A stretch of DNA of 64,000 nucleotides from JAFKFI01 sp963795435 (GTDB lineage Bacteria; Pseudomonadota; Alphaproteobacteria; Acetobacterales; Acetobacteraceae). The position numbers and the translations under genes were made by a program. Under the pieces are notes generated by a model, which did no database searches, had not been told where the DNA came from, and saw only the letters and a list, made by a program, of their open reading frames with translations. Below are positions 7,737 through 16,931 of the stretch, one piece after another. Each line of letters starts with the position of its first letter. Position 1 is the first letter of the stretch. The DNA lies in NCBI GenBank assembly GCA_963795435.1, contig CAWCHV010000002.1, positions 124,001 to 188,000 on the forward strand, written 5' to 3'.

Positions 7737-9689
7737 ATGCCCGCCATCACCTTGCCCGATCAGTCCGTCCGCCGCTTCGACGGGCCGGTGACGGGCACCG
7801 CGCTGGCGGCCGAGATCGGTCCGGGTCTGGCCCGCGCCGCGCTGGCCATGAAGCTCGACGGCAAGCTGGTCGACCTCGCGACCCCGGTCGAGCGCGACGC
7901 ATCGCTGGTGTTCGTCACCCGCCGCGATCCTGAAGCACTGGAGCTGATCCGTCACGACGCGGCGCATGTGCTGGCCGAGGCGGTGCAGGACCTCTATCCC
8001 GGCACGCAGGTCACCATTGGCCCGGCGATCGAGAACGGGTTCTACTACGATTTCGCCCGCAACGAACCGTTCACCCCCGAGGACTTCCCCGCCATCGAGG
8101 CGAGGATGCGCGAGATCGTCGCGCGCGGAGAAAGATTCGAGCGCGAGGCGATCGGCCGCGAGGAGGCGATCCGCTTCTTTCAGGACAAGGGCGAGAAGTA
8201 CAAGGCCCAGCTCATCGAGGATCTGCCGGCGAGCGAGACGATCACGCTGTATCGCCAGGGTGAGTGGGTCGATCTCTGTCGCGGCCCGCACATGCGCAGC
8301 ACCGCCGATGTCGGGCAGGCGTTCAAACTGATGAAGGTCGCGGGCGCCTACTGGCGAGGCGACCATCGCAACGCGATGCTCTCGCGCATCTATGGCACCG
8401 CATGGCGCGACCAGAAGGAGCTCGACGCTCATCTTCGAATGCTGGAGGAGGCCGAGCGCCGCGACCATCGCAAGATCGGCAAGGAGATGGATCTGTTCCA
8501 TCTGCAAGAGGAGGCGAGCGGCAGCGTCTTCTGGCACCCGAAGGGCTGGAGGCTGTATCTGACCGCCGAGGCCTATATGCGCCGCCGGCTGGACGCGGCC
8601 GGCTACCAAGAGGTCCGTACCCCTCAGCTCGTCGATCGCTCGCTCTGGGAAAAATCCGGCCACTGGGAAAACTATCGCGAGCACATGTTCATCGCCCGCG
8701 TGGAGGACGAGGACAAGCACCTCGCGCTCAAGCCGATGAGCTGCCCGTGCCATGTGCTGATCTTCCGCCAGGGCATCCGCTCCTATCGCGAGCTGCCGCT
8801 CCGCATGGCGGAATTCGGGTCGTGCCATCGCTATGAGCCGTCGGGCGCGCTGCACGGCATCATGCGCGTGCGTCAGTTCACGCAGGATGACGCGCACATC
8901 TTCTGCACCGACGAGCAGATCGCGCCCGAGACGGCGCGGTTCGTGGCGCTGCTCTCGTCGATCTACCGCGATTTCGGCTTCGACAGTTTCCGCGTGAAGT
9001 TCAGCGACCGTCCGACCCCGCGGGCTGGGGACGAGGCGGATTGGGACCGGGCGGAGGCGGCGCTCCGGGAGGCTTGCCGCCTGGCGGATATCGAATACGA
9101 GATGAACCCCGGCGAGGGGGCCTTCTACGGGCCGAAGCTCGAATTCGTGCTGCGCGACGCCATCGGGCGGGAATGGCAGTGCGGCACCTTGCAGGTCGAT
9201 TACGTGCTGCCCGAGCGGCTCGACGCCGAATATGTCGGCGAGGACGGGGCGCGGCATCGTCCGGTGATGCTGCACCGGGCGATCCTCGGCAGCTTCGAGC
9301 GGTTCCTCGGCATCCTGATCGAGCAATACGCCGGGCGCTTCCCGCTGTGGCTGGCACCGGTGCAGGTCGTGGTCGCCACCATCGTCTCGGACGCGGACGA
9401 GTACGCGGAGCAGGTGGCGGCCGAGTTCCGGGCGGCCGGGCTGGAGGTGCTAACCGACCTCTCCAACCAGAAGATCAACGCCAAGGTACGCGAGCACAGC
9501 CTGGCGCATGTTCCCGTGCTGGCCGTGGTAGGACGCAAGGAGGCGGAGAACCGCACGGTGGCGCTCCGCCGGCTGGGCGGCGAGGCGCAGGAACTGGTGG
9601 CGCTCGATCAGGCAGTGGCCCGTCTTGCGGCGGAGGCCACGCCTCCCGATCTCAGAAGGGTAGACCCCGCGTCGGCCGCCCAGGCATAA
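7737..9689 (+). CDS. thrS: Threonine--tRNA ligase
   Basis: The product is 650 residues, full length for bacterial ThrRS. Order: TGS domain (1-62), the second additional domain with the RHDAAHVLAEAV editing motif, then the class II catalytic core. The core has the zinc-binding Cys in KPMSCPCHVLIF, motif 2 in FGSCHRYEPSGALHG and motif 3 in HRAILGSFERFLGILIE. The C-terminal anticodon-binding domain ends QELVALDQAVARL. The enzyme charges tRNA-Thr and edits mischarged Ser-tRNA. It is followed by infC after 135 bp, a common bacterial pairing. Confidence 0.98.
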   Translation: MPAITLPDQSVRRFDGPVTGTALAAEIGPGLARAALAMKLDGKLVDLATPVERDASLVFVTRRDPEALELIRHDAAHVLAEAVQDLYPGTQVTIGPAIENGFYYDFARNEPFTPEDFPAIEARMREIVARGERFEREAIGREEAIRFFQDKGEKYKAQLIEDLPASETITLYRQGEWVDLCRGPHMRSTADVGQAFKLMKVAGAYWRGDHRNAMLSRIYGTAWRDQKELDAHLRMLEEAERRDHRKIGKEMDLFHLQEEASGSVFWHPKGWRLYLTAEAYMRRRLDAAGYQEVRTPQLVDRSLWEKSGHWENYREHMFIARVEDEDKHLALKPMSCPCHVLIFRQGIRSYRELPLRMAEFGSCHRYEPSGALHGIMRVRQFTQDDAHIFCTDEQIAPETARFVALLSSIYRDFGFDSFRVKFSDRPTPRAGDEADWDRAEAALREACRLADIEYEMNPGEGAFYGPKLEFVLRDAIGREWQCGTLQVDYVLPERLDAEYVGEDGARHRPVMLHRAILGSFERFLGILIEQYAGRFPLWLAPVQVVVATIVSDADEYAEQVAAEFRAAGLEVLTDLSNQKINAKVREHSLAHVPVLAVVGRKEAENRTVALRRLGGEAQELVALDQAVARLAAEATPPDLRRVDPASAAQA

Positions 9690-9812
9690 TCGGTTCGGCT
9701 TGATCGAAACGGTATGGAACGGCAAACTCCGCCCCGGTCGCGTTTCGTTCCGGTGGACCGAGTTTTGACGAAGCTGAAACCCGACGCTGATAACCAATGC
9801 TGAAGCAATGAC

Positions 9813-9827
9813 AGGAGACCGACCATA
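9813..9827 (+). promoter_or_regulatory. Shine-Dalgarno and AUA start codon of infC
   Basis: AGGAGA at 9813-9818 lies 6 nt before an in-frame ATA at 9825, but 21 nt before the first ATG (9840). The intervening codons read I-A-R-G-P-M, like the IARR-type N-terminus of other alphaproteobacterial IF3 proteins. infC genes are known to use non-AUG starts that IF3 itself discriminates against, giving autoregulation. Confidence 0.7.
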
Positions 9828-10361
9828 GCAAGAGGACCCATGCAAGCGGCACCCACCCGCGACGGGCCGCGTGTGAATGAGGAGATTAGGGTCGCCCAGG
9901 TGCGACTGATCGACCAGGACGGCGAGATGCAGGGCGTGATGACCGCCCGCGACGCGCTGCTCCGCGCCTACGCCGTGGGCCTCGACCTGCTCGAGATCAG
10001 CCCGAACGCCGACCCGCCAGTGGTCAAGATCCTCGATTTCGGCAAGTTCAAGTACGAGCAGCAGAAGAAGAAGAACGAGGCCAAGAAGAAGCAGAAAGTG
10101 ATCGAGATCAAGGAGATCAAGGTCCGCCCGAACATCGACGAGAACGACTATCAGGTAAAGATGCGCGCCATGAAGTCGTTCATCGAGGAGGGCGACAAGG
10201 TCAAGGTGACTTTGCGGTTCCGTGGCCGCGAGATGGCTCACCAGGAGATCGGCATCCGGGTGCTCGAGCGCATTCGCAGCGAGATGGACCCGGTAACCAA
10301 GGTGGAACAGATGCCGCGGATGGAGAACCGGCAGATGGTCATGGTGCTTTCGCCGCGCTAG
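9825..10361 (+). CDS. infC: Translation initiation factor IF-3
   Basis: The product is 178 residues if started at the ATA at 9825, or 173 from the ATG at 9840. The earlier start is preferred because the only good Shine-Dalgarno sequence (AGGAGA, 9813-9818) is spaced for it. The N-terminal domain has GPRVNEEIRVAQVRLIDQDG. A Lys-rich linker (KYEQQKKKNEAKKKQK) leads to the C-terminal domain with IKEIKVRPNIDENDY and the RFRGREMAHQEIG loop. IF3 binds the 30S subunit, prevents 70S association and proofreads start codons. Unusually, rpmI-rplT do not follow; a glycosyltransferase gene does. Confidence 0.95.
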   Translation: MARGPMQAAPTRDGPRVNEEIRVAQVRLIDQDGEMQGVMTARDALLRAYAVGLDLLEISPNADPPVVKILDFGKFKYEQQKKKNEAKKKQKVIEIKEIKVRPNIDENDYQVKMRAMKSFIEEGDKVKVTLRFRGREMAHQEIGIRVLERIRSEMDPVTKVEQMPRMENRQMVMVLSPR

Positions 10362-10524
10362 CGTCGGATCATTCTTCTGGTCCGGTTGCGGAGAACGTAT
10401 CAAAGTCTCGACACGCCGCCTAAGGCTCTGCTATCTATAGTTGATTCCGAGCGCCGTTCCCCGCTCCTGGGACGGATCGCCCGGCCGGCTGACATCGCGC
10501 TGAGAGAGATTTTCCAGGACCATC

Positions 10525-12788
10525 ATGCCCCCTCGCGCGCGTGTTCTGCATATCTTCAAGGTGTACCGGCCGACGTTTACCGGGGAAGGCGTGTTCCTGG
10601 AGCGGCACTCCCCTTTCATGCAGATACTGGCGCCCGAGGTGGAGCACGACTTGCTCGTCACCACGACGCCGGAACCCGCCGAGCCGCAGCCCGTGTGCTC
10701 CGCGTTGAGCCGCATCCAGTACTTGACAAAGCGGCCGGTGGGCAATTTGCACCGTGAAGTGCTGCTCGTCTGGTGGTTCATTCGCAATCTGCGTCGCTAC
10801 CGCACGGTGCACGTGCGTGTGCACGCCGATTGGTATTTCCTGACCTACATCCTCTGCAAACTCACGGGCCGCCGGCTGGTCCTGTCCGCCACCCTGGAAG
10901 ACAGCGTGCCGGTGCATATCAAGATCTATCGCCCGGTGCTCCGTCCATTGGCCCGGCGGCTGTTCCGCATCTTCGACGCTTATGTCTCGATCAGCCCGAA
11001 ATTGCAGGCGGAAACCTCGGCGGTCGTGCCGCCGGAGAAATGCCATCTCGTGCCGTGCGGGATCACCTTCCCGCCACGCGGCCACAGCCGCAGACGCGAG
11101 ACCCGGGACCGCTTGGGCATCCCGGAGGATGCGCTGGTCCTGATCTTCGTTGGCGGGCTGTGCAAGCGGAAGGATCCGATGCTGCAGGTCCGCGTGTTCC
11201 CGGACCTGTTGCGGCACCGGCCCGATCTCTACCTGCTGCTCGTGGGCCCCGAGCTCGAACCCGACTACGTCCATGCCATGCGGCAATTCATCCGCGCAGA
11301 AGGCCTCGAGCATCGGATCATCTTCGTCGGCGAGGTGTCCGATCCGTATCCGCATTTCGAGGCAGCGGACATCATGACGTTCGCGTCTCGCCTCGAGGGG
11401 TTCGGCACGGTCGTGCCGGAAGCCATGGCCAACGGTCTTCCCGTGGTCGCGCGGCTCCTTCCCGGCGTCAACGAGAGTTTCGTCAAAAACGGCGAGACCG
11501 GCTTCCTCTTCACCCGCGACGCGGAATTCCCAGAGCTCGTGCTGAAGCTGGCCAATGACCCGGCGCTCCGGCTCAGGCTTGGCCAAGCGGGTCGCGAGCT
11601 GGTCCGTCGGTCGTTCGACATGCGGCAGGTGGCACGACGCTATCTGGAGATCTACGGCTTCGACGTCGTCGCCGAGCCGCCTTCGTCCGCGCCGTCGGCG
11701 GAAGCTGCCTGGGAAGAGGTCATTCCGATCAAGGCCGACTGCTCGATCGTAAGCCCCCGGTTCCACACGCCGGCCCGTTTCGAGCCCGGGTCGCGGCCGA
11801 TGCTGGTGACCATGATCGACGCCGAAGAGGCATTCGATTGGGGATTGCCGTTCTCCCGGTCGGCGATTGACGTCGCCTCGATGGGCCATCAGGGTCCGGC
11901 GCATCGCATCTTCGAGCGCTACGGAGTGGTGCCGCTCTACGCCGTGGATTATCCGGTGACGACCCAGGAGGCTGGCGCCGGGCCGCTGCGCGAACTCCTG
12001 CGGGATGGGCTCTGCGAGATCGGCACACAGCTTCATCCCTGGGTCACGCCGCCCTACCTCGAAGACGTGACGGCGAGGAACTCCTATCCCGGCAGCCTGC
12101 CGCTCACGCTCGAATTCGAGAAGATCCGGGTGATGACGGAAGCAATCGAGGATACGTTCGGGCTCCGTCCGCGAATATACCGGGCCGGCCGCTACGGCGC
12201 GGGGCCGCGCACGGGCGACATCCTCAAGCAACTCGGCTATCTCGTGGATAGCAGCGTGATGCCGGCCTGGAGCTTCGCCGGCCAGGAAGGGCCGGATTAC
12301 ACCATGCTGCCGGCCAAGCCCTATTGGATCGATCCCGAGCAAACCGTGCTCGAGATGCCGGGCTCCGCCGCGATCGTCGGCCGGCTATCCGGCGTCCCAG
12401 GCAATCTGCGCCGGGTCGTCTTTAGCGGGCTGGGGGAACGACTCGGGTACCGTCGGTGATGGCCCGCCTGCGATGCCTCGAGCGGATCAAGCTGACGCCC
12501 GAGGCCATCACCATCCGCGAGGCGAAACGCCTGGTCCGCCATATGCTGGCGCATGAGCACAAGGTATTCGTCCTGACCTATCACACGCCATCGATGGTCC
12601 CGGGCAATACGCCGTACGTTCGCACGCAGGAGGATCTGCGGCGGTTCCTGGCGTGGCTCGACGAGTTCTTCGACTTCTTCACGCGCCAGGTCGGCGGATC
12701 ATGCGTCAGTTGGCGGGACGTGCGCGACGCCCTCCTCGGCAAGCCTGGGCCGACCATATCGACGCCGCTGGAAACCGTGGCGATGTGA
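10525..12788 (+). CDS. GT4 glycosyltransferase fused to polysaccharide deacetylase-like domain, interrupted by 1-bp indel
   Basis: Residues 1-390 are a GT-B glycosyltransferase: acceptor loop FTGEGVFLERHSPFM, donor region IFVGGLCKRKDPM and E-x7-E in LEGFGTVVPEAMANGLP. After an Ala/Ser/Pro linker, residues of about 430-640 form a NodB-type polysaccharide deacetylase module, with MLVTMIDAEEAFDWG, EIGTQLHPWVTPPY and PRIYRAGRYG. The first frame stops at 12459. The deacetylase C-terminus (LTYHTPSMVPGNTPYVR) continues in another frame to 12788. Restoring one base in the G run at about 12444-12447, just before TAC, yields one 754-residue protein. A genuine split with a TGATG overlap is the alternative. 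Role: probably assembly or trimming of a surface polysaccharide. Confidence 0.72.
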
Positions 12789-12806
12789 GGCGAGAGGCCG
12801 CCCGGC

Positions 12807-13557
12807 CTATCCGGCCTTCTCGATGTAATATTTCTGGAAGCCGTCGCGCTCGATGAGGATAGGCCGCTCCGCGCGGTCCGTCAGGAATTCGTCGATCGCC
12901 TTGTTGCACCCCGGCCACGGCGGGTCGTTGTACTCGTCGAACAGGATGATCCCGCCCGGTGTCATGCGGGGATAGAAATATTCGAGACACTGGCGGTATG
13001 ATCCGTAGATATCGCAGTCGAGATGGACGAAGCTGTAGCGCGACTCTGGTGCTTGCGGCAGGGTCTGTTCGAAATAGCCCTTCAGAAGCGTGATCTGCCG
13101 GTCGAGACCAAGCGCGTCGATCCGCGAAGCGACATAACCGAGCGACGTCTGATTGAACCCGCCCTCGCGCTTCTGCAGGTCCGCCGCGCCACCCAACTCC
13201 AGGTCCGTGCGGATCGTGCTGTCGAATCCCTCGAACGAGTTCGAACCCGAAGACATGCTTGTCGAGCCGGGCGGCCCGCACCTGCAGCGCGATCGGGATC
13301 AAGGTCGAGCCGCGGAACACGCCGCACTCGGCGATCGCGCCGGGCACGCGGGCGGTCCGCTCCAGCAATGCCAGGATCACATTGATGTTGGCCCCACCTT
13401 CCGGGGTGGAGGCTGGTTGCGGGCGGACATTGGCGGGAACCTTGATCTCGAATGCATCACCGCACCACGCCGGCCAGCGGGCGGGCGGCACGGACTGAAT
13501 TGCGCGGCCAAGCACGCGATGGCGGAGCGACCGAAGCCGGGAATTGAGCGACGACAA
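12807..13557 (-). CDS. TylF/MacO-type O-methyltransferase, interrupted by 1-bp indel
   Basis: Start TTG at 13557, with AGAGG 6 nt upstream. The N-terminal frame gives GAIAECGVFRGSTLIPIAL (SAM-binding region) and ends HVFGFE. The next frame resumes SFEGFDSTIRTDLELGG, then YSFVHLDCDIYGSYRQCLEY and MTPGGIILFDEYNDPPWPG, all TylF hallmarks, and stops at 12807. Removing one extra A on the coding strand (13240-13241) restores VFGFDSFEGF and a 249-residue protein of normal family size. TylF enzymes methylate sugar hydroxyls in a metal-dependent way, fitting the neighbouring glycan genes. It is convergent with the deacetylase. Confidence 0.8.
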
Positions 13558-13603
13558 GGGCGACCTCTGTCTCTGCGGGCGGTAGGGAACGACGCGATCC
13601 TGT

Positions 13604-15022
13604 TCAGTCGGCGACGTCCTGTCGCTTCAGTGGATCGCCGAGCATCGAACGGTACAAATATTTCAGCGGGCGCTTGACGCCGAGATTCTCCGCCAACGAG
13701 CGAATGAAGGGCACGATCACGTAATTCATCTCGATGCCGAGCCGGTATTCGATCGTGCCCAGCGGATTGCGAAGCAGATAGCGCCACATGAAGGCGCGAT
13801 ATTGCGCCCGGGTATAGACTTTGGCGTTGCCGCCGATCTTGGCGACGAGCGGGGTGAAGCGCGGATAGAGGGTCGTGTTGACCAGCCGAACCTTCATGAA
13901 ATTGCCGATGAGCAGGTCGTCGAGGTATCCATACTCGACCGTGGTCATCAGCGACTGCTTCGGCACGATGAAGGCGACGCCGCGCCGTTTCGCCTCCGGC
14001 CGCGCGCCCGGCCGGTTGATGTCGAAGCGGCGCGTCTCGCCGCCAACCGTGAACTCGACGAAATCGACGTGCCGCCGCGCCATCTCGAACCGGCGGACGA
14101 AGGCGTCGACCTGCCCCCATTCCGCCTCGGACAGCCGCGCGCCCCAGTCGTCCTCGCCGGTCTGCCCGGTGATCTGGGTCGTATCCGATTGCTGGAGGGG
14201 GTGGTTCCGAACGTAATTTCCGGTCGAGAGATCCACGGTGACAAACGGCTCGATGAGACGGACCTTGGGGCGGGACCAGTGGCTTTGCATGTCGGTCCAG
14301 CCGATACGGTAGGGGTTGGCCCACACGGAATTTGCCCGCACATAGATGTGCTGCGACGAGGAGCAGCAGAAGCTGCCCACGCCCACCCGCTCGGCGGTTC
14401 GGGCGACGCCCCAGATCGCTCCCCGCTTGCGCTCCTCCGGCGGTCCGACAAGCGAGCGGCCGTTCTCATCGACGAAATTGAACATGTCCGCGTCGACCGA
14501 GCACAGCGCGAGCAAATAGGTCTGGTCGCGACGATGTTTTCGGACCAGCCGTCGCAGGAAGCCGAGTTCGCCGGAGAGCGGCGAATCATTCATGTTGATG
14601 ATGAGCGCGTCCCCGGCCTCGATGACCAGGATCGCGTCCTGGTTCATGTTGTCCATGCAAAGCACGCGAACCGTGTCGGAGACGCGGAACCATTCGCGGT
14701 ATGGCAGGACCGTGACGTCGAATTTCTGATCTCTCAGATGGCTCGCGATTTCGGCATTGTAGTGATCGGGCACAAGGATCTTCTTACCCCGGGGCAACAG
14801 GGCAAGCAATTCGTCGTGCAGATGATCCGGATGTCCGTGCGAAATCCAGATGTAGTCAGCCGCTTGGAACCGGCCGATCTGCTCCTCGGTGATTGGATGG
14901 TCGAGCGCCCAGCTGCCGAAATAGCAGGTTCCGGTCAGCCACGGGTCCGTCGCGATGACCGGACGATCGCCGTCGAATACCATCACGGACGCGTTGCCGA
15001 GCGTCTCGAAGCGGTGCCCCAT
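13604..15022 (-). CDS. MBL-fold metallohydrolase-like protein
   Basis: The product is 472 residues from the ATG at 15022; a TTG at 15082 would add 20 residues of weak character. The metallo-beta-lactamase fold shows in VIATDPWLTGTCYFG and in the metal motif ISHGHPDHLHDELL (HxHxDH). The long C-terminal part resembles the group containing NAPE-PLD-like and CMP-Neu5Ac hydroxylase-like proteins, but no Rieske motif is seen here. The gene follows the TylF methyltransferase in the same orientation with a 46-bp gap, so a role in modifying a surface sugar is plausible but not shown. Confidence 0.7.
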   Translation of the reverse strand: MGHRFETLGNASVMVFDGDRPVIATDPWLTGTCYFGSWALDHPITEEQIGRFQAADYIWISHGHPDHLHDELLALLPRGKKILVPDHYNAEIASHLRDQKFDVTVLPYREWFRVSDTVRVLCMDNMNQDAILVIEAGDALIINMNDSPLSGELGFLRRLVRKHRRDQTYLLALCSVDADMFNFVDENGRSLVGPPEERKRGAIWGVARTAERVGVGSFCCSSSQHIYVRANSVWANPYRIGWTDMQSHWSRPKVRLIEPFVTVDLSTGNYVRNHPLQQSDTTQITGQTGEDDWGARLSEAEWGQVDAFVRRFEMARRHVDFVEFTVGGETRRFDINRPGARPEAKRRGVAFIVPKQSLMTTVEYGYLDDLLIGNFMKVRLVNTTLYPRFTPLVAKIGGNAKVYTRAQYRAFMWRYLLRNPLGTIEYRLGIEMNYVIVPFIRSLAENLGVKRPLKYLYRSMLGDPLKRQDVAD

Positions 15023-15303
15023 GTGCGCGCCCAATGTTCGGAAGTGTCCGGGAAGCTTATCGGATGCAACGAGTGGTCGCAAGGATGACGCGCCCGCACA
15101 AGCGGACGTGAGCGCGGCATGACGGACGGGGACCGACCGCTCGGTAGGCGAAGATCCGACCGCGGCCGCCGATCTGGACGGTCTCGGCCTCGATCAGCCC
15201 GTCAGATCTCCCGCTCTGGGAGCTGTTTGGCGAAACGCCGGCTTGCATTCCCGCCGGGAAATGGGAACCGTCCGTCCTGACCCGAACATCTGGAGGCCCC
15301 GGC

Positions 15304-15624
15304 ATGTATATCGCGATGAACCGCTTCAAGGTGGCGCCCGGCGCCGAGAAGGACTTCGAGACCGTCTGGACCTCACGCGACACGCACTTGCATGGGGTTC
15401 CCGGCTTCGTCGAGTTCCACCTGCTACGCGGACCCGAGCGCGAGGACCACGTGTTGTATTCCTCGCACACGATCTGGCGAAGCCACGCCGATTTCGAGGC
15501 GTGGACCACGTCGGAGGCGTTCCGTGCGGCGCACCGCGGCGCCGGGCAGAACAAGCCGCTCTATCTCGGCCATCCCGAGTTCGAGGGCTTCGAGGTGATC
15601 CAGACGGTCAAGTCGAAACCTTGA
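15304..15624 (+). CDS. Antibiotic biosynthesis monooxygenase (ABM) family protein, IsdG-like
   Basis: The product is 106 residues. The dimeric ferredoxin-like ABM fold is recognisable from YIAMNRFKVAPGAEKDFETV, the VPGFVEFHLLRGPE strand pair, and the WRSHADFEAWTTSEAFRAAH helix, which resembles IsdG/HmoB-type haem-degrading monooxygenases. It may act on haem, but the substrate is not certain. It is convergent with the VOC gene, with only 3 bp between stop codons. Confidence 0.75.
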   Translation: MYIAMNRFKVAPGAEKDFETVWTSRDTHLHGVPGFVEFHLLRGPEREDHVLYSSHTIWRSHADFEAWTTSEAFRAAHRGAGQNKPLYLGHPEFEGFEVIQTVKSKP

Positions 15625-15627
15625 CGG

Positions 15628-16017
15628 TCAGGCCGCGCCGCGATCCACAAGCTCGATGCTGACGTTCTGCGGCCCGCGCAGGAACGCGATCCGCACGCCG
15701 GGGCGAATCGTGGTCGGCTCCATCGTGAATTCGGCGCCTTTGGCCCTCAGCTCGGCCAACGCCGCGTCGATCCCGCTGACGGTCAGCCCGAGATGTTCGA
15801 GGCCGAGATACGGCGGGGTGGGCGGCGGCGCGGCATGGCCATCGCGGACCGGGGCGATGAACACCGAGAGGCCGCCCAAATTGAGGTCGACGCGGGCCGA
15901 GCCGTCGGCCTGGGTGGAGCGGATCACCTCGGCGCCGAACATCCTTTCGTAGTATTGCGCGGTGCTCTCGGGGTCGGGGCTGCGCAGGTGCACGTGATCA
16001 TGTTTGAACTGAGCCAT
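15628..16017 (-). CDS. VOC (glyoxalase/bleomycin-resistance) family protein
   Basis: The product is 129 residues from the ATG at 16017. It has two paired beta-alpha-beta-beta-beta modules: FKHDHVHLRSPDPESTAQYY starts the first and LGLEHLGLTVSGIDAALAEL the second. The metal positions are a His in HVHL, a His in LEHLGL and a Glu in VSIELVD. Members are dioxygenases, lyases or drug-binding proteins, so the substrate is open. It is divergent from the XRE regulator at 16131, which may control it. Confidence 0.8.
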   Translation of the reverse strand: MAQFKHDHVHLRSPDPESTAQYYERMFGAEVIRSTQADGSARVDLNLGGLSVFIAPVRDGHAAPPPTPPYLGLEHLGLTVSGIDAALAELRAKGAEFTMEPTTIRPGVRIAFLRGPQNVSIELVDRGAA

Positions 16018-16130
16018 CCATTCCCTCCCGCTGCTCACATCGGACAGGTTCCGAGTTCGGCCCAGAGAAAGCAAGCGGAGGGAATGCAAGCGGGGTTGCC
16101 GAGACGGGCCTGGCGCGACAGGCTGGCGCC

Positions 16131-16931
16131 ATGAACAAGCCGGCCAACAGCTTCGGGACGCGGCTGCGCTGGTGGCGCGAGCGGCGTGCCCTGTCGCAGC
16201 TCGATCTGGCGCTGGAGGCCGACACCTCGCAGCGCCATCTGAGCTTCCTCGAATCCGGCCGGGCTGCGCCAAGCCGGGAGATGGTGCTGCGCCTCGGCGC
16301 GACCCTCGGGTTGCCGTTGCGCCAGCAGAACGCGCTGCTGCTCGCCGCCGGATTCGCGCCGGCCTGGCGCGAGTCCCCGCTCGACGCGCCGCAACTGGCA
16401 GTCGTGCAGTCGGCGCTCGACCACATGCTGCGGCACCACGAGCCGTATCCCGCGCTGGTGGTGGACCGCAGCTGGAACCTGCTGCGCGCCAACCGGGGTG
16501 CGGCGATGCTGACATCATTTCTGAATGGCACCGCCGAGCCGCCGGACGGACCCGTCAACCTCGCGGACGTGCTGCTCTCTCCGCAGGGCTGGCGGCCGTT
16601 GATAGAAAACTGGCAGGAGGTCGCGCTGTACTTCCTCCGCGACGTGCAGGCCGACGCCTTCGCCGATCCCTCGGCCGATGCCGACGCGCTGCTCGCCCGG
16701 CTGCTGGCCTACCCCGACGTGCCCAACCTCTCGCGCGCGCCGCTGATCGAGGAGGCGCCGCTGCCGGTCCTGCCGGTGCAATTCCGGAAGGGCGGCACCT
16801 CGATACGCCTGTTCACCACCATCGCCACCCTCGGGACGCCACGGGACGTAACCCTTCAGGGGATCCGCATCGAGACGCTGTTTCCAGCCGATGAGCCGAC
16901 GAGCGCGCTCCTGCGGAGCTGGGGCGGCTAG
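16131..16931 (+). CDS. XRE-family transcriptional regulator with MmyB-like ligand domain
   Basis: The product is 266 residues. The helix-turn-helix occupies about residues 9-63 (LRWWRERRALSQLDLALEAD, then RHLSFLESGRAAPSREMVLR). The rest matches the MmyB-like regulator ligand-binding domain, with YPALVVDRSWNLLRANRGAA. Such regulators usually control a divergent neighbour, here the VOC gene. Its 3' end overlaps the stop of the convergent peptidoglycan-binding gene by 4 bp. Confidence 0.9.
   Translation: MNKPANSFGTRLRWWRERRALSQLDLALEADTSQRHLSFLESGRAAPSREMVLRLGATLGLPLRQQNALLLAAGFAPAWRESPLDAPQLAVVQSALDHMLRHHEPYPALVVDRSWNLLRANRGAAMLTSFLNGTAEPPDGPVNLADVLLSPQGWRPLIENWQEVALYFLRDVQADAFADPSADADALLARLLAYPDVPNLSRAPLIEEAPLPVLPVQFRKGGTSIRLFTTIATLGTPRDVTLQGIRIETLFPADEPTSALLRSWGG

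Noticed and set aside
12456..12788. A separate small gene after the glycosyltransferase, with a TGATG overlap
   Set aside because: Its sequence is the C-terminal part of the same deacetylase domain, so a single-base deletion upstream explains it better; a natural split is kept as an alternative.
15023..15303. Possible small gene or remnant between the MBL-fold and ABM genes
   Set aside because: Open frames here are short, start deep in antisense regions and show no motif; only a weak 5-bp hairpin is visible near 15220.
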